Shown piece by piece: positions 52,550-60,405 of a DNA stretch of 64,000 nt. The notes under the pieces are model-generated. The model ran no database searches, had not been told where the DNA came from, and saw nothing but the letters and a program-made list of their open reading frames with translations. The stretch is from Euborellia annulipes (lineage: Eukaryota > Arthropoda > Insecta > Dermaptera > Anisolabididae). The position numbers were made by a program, and so were the translations under genes. Location of the stretch: NCBI GenBank assembly GCA_023213315.1, contig JAKCPI010000502.1, positions 1-64,000 of the forward strand, given 5' to 3'. Within the stretch, counting starts at the first letter, position 1; each line of letters starts with the position of its first letter.

Positions 52550-55500
52550 CTGTAAAGATTCAGTATATAATTACTAAGAATGAAAATCAGTAATACTCAT
52601 AATTACATTTAATAAATTTTATATTCGACTAGGTCTTTAGAGCCTTTTATTCTCCCTATCTAATACAAAAGAAAAATCTCGATCGATCAGTATAAATTTT
52701 CCACAGAACTCCATTTGCAAATTTATAGAACGATTAAATATATGATAAAGATTTTATTATTGAATATATCAATAAAAGTCCCCACAGACTTCTATTTTTA
52801 AAATATTTATTTTTAAAATCTCTCTCATTAGCATATTTTAATTATCTCTCTTTTATTCTTTGAAAGAGAAGTTACGTTTTATAGAGCGGCTTATCTTTGA
52901 GGCCTAGGTTTATCTCTGATAGCACTCTGTGAAACTGTCATTCTAATTCTATAGACTAATTAGACTACTCAATGACAAGAATTTATAAAATTATTTCATA
53001 GTTGAGCCTATAGGAAAAAGAAAGAGAATATGAAAAATAAGATATTTCTTTTTGCCACCAAGTAAAATTATGAATAAATCTTACCATTTGAGGCATTGCC
53101 CAACCTGGAGGACATATAGGTATGCCCCCTTGACCTCGTTGGCCTTGACCTTGCCAATTGTTATTGCTTGGCCATGGACACCCCTGCTGTTGTAGTTGTT
53201 GCTGAACCATTGGCGGTAGAGAGGGCCGAATTCCATCTGGTATCCAGTTTGGCGACGGCCAATGAAGTTCCTGGGGCATTGCACTTGCATTTTGATTTGG
53301 ATGTGGCTGATTCATTATTTTAGGTGGCGATGGTTGGTCGCCAATAATCTGATTTTGAGGGGGAGTTTGATCAGGTTGGGTCTTTGCAGGTGTTGGAATT
53401 GCATTTTGTGGGGAGGAATTTACATTTCCCTGCTCTCGGGTATTGGGTTGATTGTTTTGGAGATTTCCTCCACTTTGTTGGGGGGGATTAGTAATACTTG
53501 TGTTTGGCTCGGAATTGTGTGTTCTTAGTTTTGATTTTACATTCGCAGTATTAGAAACTGATTTTTTTAATGGCCTATAAGGTTTTGGATTAACAAAATT
53601 TGGCCTTTGGCCTGGTGAATTTCTATCTTTAAAATTTTGATTTAGATTTTGCCTTGAGAGATTATTATTAACTGGGCGCATGGCTTTGTATTGATCGGGG
53701 ATTCTTGACCTGGGAATTTCCGAATTGTTATTATTCTCTACTTGGTTATTTTTTGTCTCATTATTATTAACTGATTGTTTATCATCAGTTGTTCTTTGAG
53801 GGTCGCCACCTGGAGAATTTTGATTAGCGGATGTATTGCTATGCCCTGAGGGGACTACTTGCGGCTGCTGTGGTGACGGTGGCATAACTACTCCCTGATA
53901 TTGAGGCAAATTATTCACTGGATATTGTTGTGGATAATAATATTGGCCCGGGGCTACGGAATTTGTTGGTTGTGGTGAATTTGTACTTGGCATATTCGCC
54001 GGACCCGAATTTTGTTGATTTCCCAAACCACAAAATTGCTGATTTCCCTCTCCCTTAATTGGTTGATTATCAACCCTTGGATCTTTATCCATTTGCACCT
54101 GTTGTGGAAGCCAGTTATTGTAGGCTTGCATATCTCCTTGAGGAGTTGAAGGTTGAACAAAAGAAGGCTAAAAATTAAAAAAAGATTATATATAAAGGAA
54201 CAATATTTAAATAAATTTAATAAAATAGATCTCTTCATTTGCACCTGTTGATTTGGAACCCACGCTTGCATATCTCCTTGAGGATTTGCACAAGATACAC
54301 CGACAGGCTAAAAATATAATGATATTTAATAAAAAATATACGATGGCCACTACACAACCGACCGACTCAAATATATGGATAGAAAATAGGAGGTGGTGGT
54401 TGAATATTTTATTTGAAGTGCAAAGGCAACCAAAGTAAAATCAGTCAATTTAAAAAAATTTGTTTCAATCATTTGACTTGTCTCTGCAAATTTTTTTTGT
54501 TGATTTTAATTTAGACCGCTCTTCATTCAAATAAAAAAAAAAAATTATTCTAGTATTTTTATTTTTAATTTAATACATACATACTCACATTTATATTAAA
54601 TATTTTTGTCTTCTGGCCGAGAGTCGGCTACTCACGCCTATGTTAAATAGTATTTTTTTCAATTTTTCTGGTAAATATAAACTTGTTCATAAACATACGA
54701 GTCGTTCATTTCCAAAAGTGTCTAGTTGCCTAGGGAACGATTTTTCAGAAAACGAGAACCTGTATTTTATTAAATTCAAGAGTTAATTTATGACTCTTGT
54801 TTATAAAATCTGTAAATATATTAGAAACAAAATTTACAAGGTCGTTATTATTTTCTATATAGCAGTAATAAACTGTTTTAATATTCAACTAGGCAGTTTT
54901 AGAAAAGTTTTTTGTAATTAGCTAGTTTTGGAATTAACCCTTTTCCAATTAGCTAGTTTTAGCACTGTAAATGCAACTGGTCAGAGTTCAGTTCTTTCTT
55001 TCTTTCTATTGATGATTGGAAAAACTTGGTGCAGATAGATGAATGAGAAATGAAAATGCTGGAGGTATTTTCAGGCCAAATTTTAATACCACTATACAGT
55101 CGATGTTTCGAGGGACTCAACGCATCCCTTTATCAGGACTAATGTGGTTTTAAATAATGAACACTGACTGTATTAATCATAAGAGAATGAATTTAATAGT
55201 CCAACTTCGCCTGCTGGTTCATTATTTAAAACCACATTAGTCCTGATGAAGGGAGGCGTTGAGTCCCCCGAATCGTCGACAGTATATACTATATAGTGGT
55301 ATTAAGCCGACACATAACAGCCACTTTATTCCTTCAAAATTTCAAACTTCAACTTCAAAAATTCAACTTTGAATTTTTATGTAACACTTAGAGAAACCCC
55401 CGGGTCCCCCATGTAACAATTTGTAAATTTTGACCAGACCCCTCCCCCCCTTAACGCGTCACGTAATATGTGGACGACCCCTAATCATTTTTAAAAAGTA

Positions 55501-56727
55501 TAGAAATATAGGTCCGCATTAATTAAAATGTCCCACAGTTTTCCAAAATATACAATTTTGTGGAGGCTTACAACTAGTAGGTAGGGTTATTTTTCATTGC
55601 AATAAGCAAGTTTTGGAAAATTCATGAAAGTCACCATCTTAGAGCAAGTAGTTTTGGAACAATATCTAGGTTTGCAATAAGACAGTTTTGGAAATGGAAT
55701 GAAATGCAAATAAGCTCAGTTTGAATTTGTACTCGATTTTCAGTGTTTGTTTTAAATAGGATTTATAAAACTTTTTTCACTGGAAAACTATTTTCAAATG
55801 TATATTTCAGTTGTGGCAACAACATGCAATTAAAATCTCAACTTTTCAAATTTTGTCAATTAGGCACTTTTGGAAATGGACGACTTATATATAGACAAGA
55901 CACCTCCAAGTCCTTTGACCAAGATGCGTGGTCACATATTAATGATTAAAATATCTTACTTCTCTCTTTGAGCCGCTCGGTTAATAAAGCAACACTTGAA
56001 TAGGGAAGAATGAAAATGTTACTTTTTGAAAATCATTCATTTCGTTGGTAGATGGGGGCATCACCATTCCACCTGAGGAAAATTTTCCTCCACCTCCGTT
56101 ACAACGGCAATTGCCAAAATCTAGGCCGTTACGTTTTTCGCCTGTTGATCCTCGAAGAAGTTGACTAGCCCTTAGGCGTGTTCGATAGCGTTGTTGATTC
56201 TAAAATAAAAATGTATCAAATTGACTAGTGAGGGAAATTAATTAGTATGATTATTAAGAAATAATTAATATGATTTTAAATTTGAAAAAGCAATTATTGT
56301 TTTTTTTTTTTTTAATCTTGTGAGATCATTAGTTGCTGGGGCCGAGATTGGCATTGTTTCTCTCTATTCTAGTCTTCCTCTTCGCCTATCAGCAACAGGC
56401 AGATGTAATATGCCTGCTTACTGGTACTCCCCTCTTTTGCTAATCAAAAAAGACAATGAAGGACAACAATATCGTTAAAGACTGTATGGACCAGTGCTAT
56501 GAAATATCTTATTCTTGATTTAGAAACCAGTGCTATGAAATATCTTATTCTTGACTTAGAAAAAAATGTGTTAAACTGGGACTCATTCTGTCTTTTGTTA
56601 AAGAGACTACCAAGAGTGAAAATACTCTAGCTACGTAGTTTGAAAATTTCATTTAATTAATATTAAAAAATAAAAATATAATAGTAAATAAGAATGATTA
56701 AAACCTTACCTCTTGTTCGTTAAACAT
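52196..56727 (-). CDS. gene B: Gln/Asn/Pro-rich protein, function unknown (five exons)
   Basis: Reconstructed exons: 56727-56710, 56199-56023, 54307-54245, 54167-53085, 52549-52196. Every junction is GT/AG and phase 0, and the predicted product is about 564 residues. Exon 2 carries R-A-S-Q-L-L ... K-R-N-G-L-D-F-G-N-C-R-C-N-G-G-G-G, shared with gene A. Exon 4 is a long disordered stretch rich in Gln, Asn, Pro and Ser; exon 5 has PQSNMMP repeats and ends in a charged, probably helical stretch (RFKCLEMAKEVRANVK). No signal peptide or membrane segment is seen. Prion-like composition suggests a scaffold or RNA-associated protein, but that is a guess. Small additional exons in the 1.7-kb intron 2 cannot be excluded. 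Confidence 0.8.
53085..54167 (-). CDS. gene B exon 4
   Basis: Acceptor TTTTTAG at 54170-54168; donor ATG|GTAAGA at 53085/53084; 361 codons. Opens PSFVQPSTPQGDMQAYNNWL, where PQGDMQA repeats exon 3. The rest is Asn/Gln/Pro-rich with little hydrophobic content, ending PPGWAMPQM. Confidence 0.85.
54245..54307 (-). CDS. gene B exon 3 (21 codons)
   Basis: PVGVSCANPQGDMQAWVPNQ plus one Gln, between ATATTTTTAG and CAG|GTGCAA. The following bases GTGCAAATG are used as intron start here, while the identical string is coding (Val-Gln-Met) in exon 4, pointing to local exon duplication. Confidence 0.75.
55099..55139 (-). ncRNA. hammerhead motif, G8 mutated
   Basis: Stem I GTC/GAC; the core reads CTGATAA (G8 to A); stem II GGGA/TCCC; GAAACATC. 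The core change should block cleavage. Confidence 0.6.
55240..55280 (+). ncRNA. hammerhead motif, stem III mutated
   Basis: GTC/GAC stem I; CTGATGA intact; A instead of the usual extra T; stem II GGGA/TCCC with unpaired C residues; GAATCGTC, where the base after GAA is T, breaking the first stem III pair. Confidence 0.6.
56023..56199 (-). CDS. gene B exon 2, conserved KRNGLD/CRC module
   Basis: 59 codons from AAT (acceptor TTTTAG) to CAA-AAA (donor GTAACA). Contains RASQLL, KRNGLDFGNCRCNGGGG and SSGGMVMPP. A paired C-R-C next to glycines could bind metal or form a turn; the sequence does not decide. Confidence 0.85.
56490..56562. repeat. tandem duplication of about 36 bp
   Basis: CCAGTGCTATGAAATATCTT, ATTCTTGA(T/C)TTAGAAA occurs twice in a row in gene B intron 1. 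Confidence 0.85.
56710..56727 (-). CDS. gene B exon 1, start codon
   Basis: ATG-TTT-AAC-GAA-CAA-GAG followed by GTAAGG: MFNEQE, six codons, phase 0. Chosen because it is the nearest upstream ATG with a strong donor in frame with exon 2. The 5' UTR would start above 56727. Confidence 0.6.
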
Positions 56728-56931
56728 ATTTTGATTAAAAATTTTGAAATAGCAAAAACTATTTTTAAAATTTTGTTCAAGAAAGATGGAAAAATAAATG
56801 TAAATAATAAAAAATAAACAAATATTGGCCTAGCTATGTCATTATTTAAGGCGTTAAAAAGCGGAGTGGCATGTTTGTTTATTTAACACCAAAATTTAAC
56901 CAAAATCACTTAAAAATATTTTCTTCTCTGG

Positions 56932-57075
56932 ACCGTAGCGCAGTGGTAGAACACTCTCACATCTTGCAACAAATCTTGTAGTGTATATCCAGCTATTTAA
57001 ATTGGCTACCAATTGATCGATCGAAGTTAGGTGTAAATGGCCTCGAATAACGAAAAATGCTTTAAACAAATTTAA
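56932..57075 (+). mobile_element. tRNA-derived SINE, family C
   Basis: GGACCGTAGCGCAGTGGTAGAA is a clear A-box head; the B-box region is worn. The middle has GGCTACCAATTGATCGATCG and the 3' end AAATGGCCTCGAATAACGAA, AAATGCTTTAAACAAATTT. It lies just upstream of gene B. Confidence 0.65.
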
Positions 57076-57436
57076 AAAAATATAATGTCTCTCTAGGAGG
57101 GATTAGTAATAAAGATAGAGTAGTTTAACTTGGAAAACAACTCATGGCAAATAATTATCCATAAATGGACGATGTTATGCACGAAAGAACCAAGCCTCAT
57201 TTACTTAAATCTGAGATAAAGGGCATTTCATTTGCACAATTTAAACAAAACCGATGGCGTGACTTTTTTCTTGTTTTATAGAAAAAAAGTGCACAGAGTA
57301 ATAATGTTGTGATTTAAATAAAGAGGTAGGTCTTCTTTCTCCCTACAAGAGGGCGGTATTATCTCAATTTCGACCATAATGACGTTTGGTTCCTTTACGC
57401 ATAACATCGTCCAAATGTACTTCAACTGAGAGAATT

Positions 57437-57567
57437 AGAAATGCCTGAACCCCGAATATATATACATATATATATCAATTACAACGGTTATCGTCTAAAG
57501 TCTTAAATGGCCTGAGTTGCCGAAAAGACTGTGTGAATGTGTGTGTGTGTGTGTGAGTGTGAATGAG
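57437..57567 (+). mobile_element. SINE family A fragment with intact 13-bp duplication
   Basis: AACTGAGAGAATT lies at 57424-57436 and 57568-57580. The insert starts in the SINE body (AATGCCTGAACCCC) and stops in the TG-rich/GAATGAG part, with no poly-A, so it is short at both ends yet precisely framed. Confidence 0.85.
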
Positions 57568-57884
57568 AACTGAGAGAATTTTCCCGCCACTTTTATAAAA
57601 GTGTAAATTTTAAATCAAAACAAAAAAGAAAAAATCAAAAAATCAAAAAAATACAATCTTGAAGGGAAAATTTTCATTAAAAACATAATTATACACATCA
57701 ATAAACTATTTTGATTTAAAAGTGTAAATTAATTAATAATATGAAAGGAGGATACAATTCTTACATACAAAAAAAAAAAATAGTAGCAATACAATACTGC
57801 TCTAAATATAAGTACATAAAAGGATTGTCAATTTCTAAATAGCATCAAATGTCGTTAGATCTGATCCCAACTATATTAGATTTT

Positions 57885-57975
57885 TTTTTTAAATTCGTTT
57901 TAAGGTCTTTTTCGGCATTGGAGACCAATTAGCCCCCGTTCTTATTTTTTTTCAATTGATTGGTATACGATTCTA
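57885..57975 (-). mobile_element. SINE family C relic
   Basis: Minus strand: ATACCAATCAATTG, GGGGGCTAATTGGTCTCC and AATGCCGAAAAAGACC correspond to the family C 3' half. Confidence 0.4.
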
Positions 57976-58057
57976 TCAAGTTAATTATAAAACTAATTTT
58001 AAATGTTTTAATTTGTTTTTATTTAATTTTACATATTTTTTGCATTTTTTTACATGT

Positions 58058-58063
58058 TTTATT
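58058..58063 (-). terminator. gene A polyadenylation signal
   Basis: AATAAA on the minus strand 17 nt after the gene A stop, with a second one at 58023-58018. Confidence 0.5.
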
Positions 58064-58080
58064 TTACATTTTTTCAAATT

Positions 58081-60405
58081 TTAATGGTCTCCCTGTCCTG
58101 AATGGCCACCATGTGGTTCCATTTGGGCCTCATGCGCAGGTCGAGCTATTTCCATTGCTGAAGCTAGAATTTTATCTTTGATAGCAATGGCATCTCTGAG
58201 AGCGTTTTGGCCCTTGTCCAGGCCTTCTTTATCTTTTGGCATACCATTTTGGTTTTGTTGAGCTTGTTGTTGATACTGTTGCTGTTGAGGGGGACTTTGA
58301 CCCATTTGGTTTTGATCGGGAGCAAGCATTGGCATCCCTGTCCATTGTCCTTGTCGATTATTATATCCTTGCCAATTATTTTCTGGTAGAACAGTAATAT
58401 GCTGGTGATTGCTTGGAACAGCCTGTGCCATATGCGGTGCGGTAACGAATCCAGTATGTGGATTATTTGGAGGGTGCGTATTGCCTGTCTTTTGATAAGG
58501 GAGATTTTGAGCTGGCCAATGTCCAAAATCTGGGCCCTCAGCCCAAGGCGCAGCTTGATTTCCCCATTGAGCAGATGCCGGATTTTGCATATACATAGGC
58601 ACTGGAGGTTGACTCACTTGTACAGTTGGTTGGTTCATTTGGGCAGTATGAAACATTTGATTAGATGGTTGAGGTGTATTCATTGCAGTTTGATAAGGTT
58701 GATTAGTTTGTTGAGGATAATTCATTTGTGCAGTATGAAACATTGGGTTGTAAGTTTGAGAAGGATTCATTTGTGCTGTTTGAAACATTTGGTTAGCTTG
58801 TTGAGGATAGTTCATTTGAGCAGTGTGAAACATTTGGTTAGGATCTTGAGGTGCATTCATTGCCGTCTGATAGGGTTGAATAGTTTTAGGCAAATTAATT
58901 TCTGTATTTTGATCCATTTGTGGGGTAGGTTGTTGTTGTTGTTGTTGATTCATTTGTGCACTTTGTGGATTCTGGTACATATGTGCATATGGGTAAGGTT
59001 GATACATTTGTGCGTAATAATTATTATTGTTATTAGGTTGGTACTCTTGAGCATATGGCTGTGCAGGCATTAGTGGATTTGATTCCTGTTGCTGCTGTTT
59101 TACATAAGCAATTTCTTCTCTTCGATTATCTCCCTTTTCATTGTCCGGAGTCTGAGGATAAAACATGGGTGAATTTTTTGACTTCCTTTGGCAATTTTTA
59201 CATTGACATTTAGCAGGACTTGCAGATAAAGGTAATTGTGGTGGGTATCCTAAAATATTTATTTCTGGGTCAAAATTATACTCATAATCATTTTCTCCCT
59301 TTTGTTCAACATTTTTTAACTGTTGATTTTCCTTTTCTTTTGCATTTTCATTCTCTGCGTTAGGTTGTTTATAATTTTCATTCATTTGGGGATAATTTTG
59401 ATTTGGCATCATTTGATAAGGATTCCATCCTCCATAATAATTTTGCCATTGTGGATAATTGCCATATGGATTAATATATGCATTTTGGGCCACTTGATTT
59501 TGTCCCTGATTTTTTATTTGTTTATCATCTTCTGGAGTTTCTTCTTTATTTTGTTCGGCTTCATTATTTTGTTCATTGGTTTGGTTGAAATTTTGCTGGT
59601 TATTTGGATTATAATTTTGAGGATAATTCGGAAAATAATAAGGATTATTTTGATAGTAAGCATAAGGATTGTTTTGATATGGATAAATTTGATTATAACC
59701 CATCATTTGGGGTGCATTTTGCATAATCTGTTGTTCCTCTTGAGGTTTATTCGGCTTTTTATTTTCTTCATCATCTTCCTCATTTTTGTTGGCTTGTTGT
59801 TGGTAAACTAAATTATATCTATCTGGAGATCTCTGTCGTCGTCCTTTATCTTTTAAATTCCTTTCTTTTTCTTGTTTTGGAGCATTTTGCTTTTTTGCTT
59901 GAGGATTATTTTGATATCCTGGCATCTGTTGTTGATTAGGCCATTGTTGTTGCATTGGCATTTGCTGTTGCTGTATCGGCATTTGTTGTTGCATTGGCAT
60001 TTGCTGTTGCTGCATTGGCATTTGTTGCTGTTGCATTGGCATTGGCTGTTGCTGCATCTGCATTTGTTGTTGCATCGGCATTTGTTGTTGCATTGGCATT
60101 TGCGGTTGCATTTGCATTTGTTGTGGTTGAATTTGAGGATTGTTTATTACTCCTTGATCACTTTGTTTCATTGGTTCACTGGGATTAGGATTGATTTGAG
60201 AATTATCGCCTTGACCCATTTGTGGCTGTCCTTGATAGTAATTTCCATATGGACCATATGGAGGGGCATAACAAGGATAATATCCACCGTAGCCAGGAGG
60301 ACTAGGAACCATTGCATTTGGCATATTTACTTGATACCTTCTTCTTGGAGGATGTGTAGGAGGAGGAGGTGGTGGCGAATTTTTCTGCTGCTCTATTCTT
60401 TCTTG
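58081..60405 (-). CDS. gene A exon 3 (terminal, 775 codons)
   Basis: Acceptor TTTTTTTTTAG at 60408-60406, then QERIEQQKNSPPPPPP; TAA stop at 58083-58081. The frame stays open for 2.3 kb in AT-rich DNA, strong evidence for coding. The long plus-strand frames across 58399-60423 are antisense shadows of the CAG/CAA repeats. Confidence 0.92.
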   Translation of the reverse strand, partial: QERIEQQKNSPPPPPPTHPPRRRYQVNMPNAMVPSPPGYGGYYPCYAPPYGPYGNYYQGQPQMGQGDNSQINPNPSEPMKQSDQGVINNPQIQPQQMQMQPQMPMQQQMPMQQQMQMQQQPMPMQQQQMPMQQQQMPMQQQMPIQQQQMPMQQQWPNQQQMPGYQNNPQAKKQNAPKQEKERNLKDKGRRQRSPDRYNLVYQQQANKNEEDDEENKKPNKPQEEQQIMQNAPQMMGYNQIYPYQNNPYAYYQNNPYYFPNYPQNYNPNNQQNFNQTNEQNNEAEQNKEETPEDDKQIKNQGQNQVAQNAYINPYGNYPQWQNYYGGWNPYQMMPNQNYPQMNENYKQPNAENENAKEKENQQLKNVEQKGENDYEYNFDPEINILGYPPQLPLSASPAKCQCKNCQRKSKNSPMFYPQTPDNEKGDNRREEIAYVKQQQQESNPLMPAQPYAQEYQPNNNNNYYAQMYQPYPYAHMYQNPQSAQMNQQQQQQPTPQMDQNTEINLPKTIQPYQTAMNAPQDPNQMFHTAQMNYPQQANQMFQTAQMNPSQTYNPMFHTAQMNYPQQTNQPYQTAMNTPQPSNQMFHTAQMNQPTVQVSQPPVPMYMQNPASAQWGNQAAPWAEGPDFGHWPAQNLPYQKTGNTHPPNNPHTGFVTAPHMAQAVPSNHQHITVLPENNWQGYNNRQGQWTGMPMLAPDQNQMGQSPPQQQQYQQQAQQNQNGMPKDKEGLDKGQNALRDAIAIKDKILASAMEIARPAHEAQMEPHGGHSGQGDH

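Larger units (their letters stand above)
55083..55305. mobile_element. palindromic hammerhead element in gene B intron 2
   Basis: Arms TAATACCACTATACAGTCGA ... ACTAATGTGGTTTTAAATAA and the inverse TTATTTAAAACCACATTAGT ... ACTATATAGTGGTATTA. Each arm holds a hammerhead with a different single defect. It is followed by CACATAACAGCCACTTTATT, again the CAGCCAC tail. Confidence 0.7.
54690..55900. repeat. scattered AGTTTTGGAA motif in gene B intron 2
   Basis: Around eight loose copies of AATTAG-C-AGTTTTGGAAATGG lie between 54900 and 55880. An inverted copy (CATTTCCAAAAGTGTCTAGT) lies at 54705-54724. Spacing is irregular; it may be a decayed satellite. A hammerhead palindrome is inserted among them. 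Confidence 0.4.

Noticed and set aside
54253..54438. Plus-strand frame across gene B exon 3
   Set aside because: Overlaps a supported minus-strand exon and its intron; antisense shadow.
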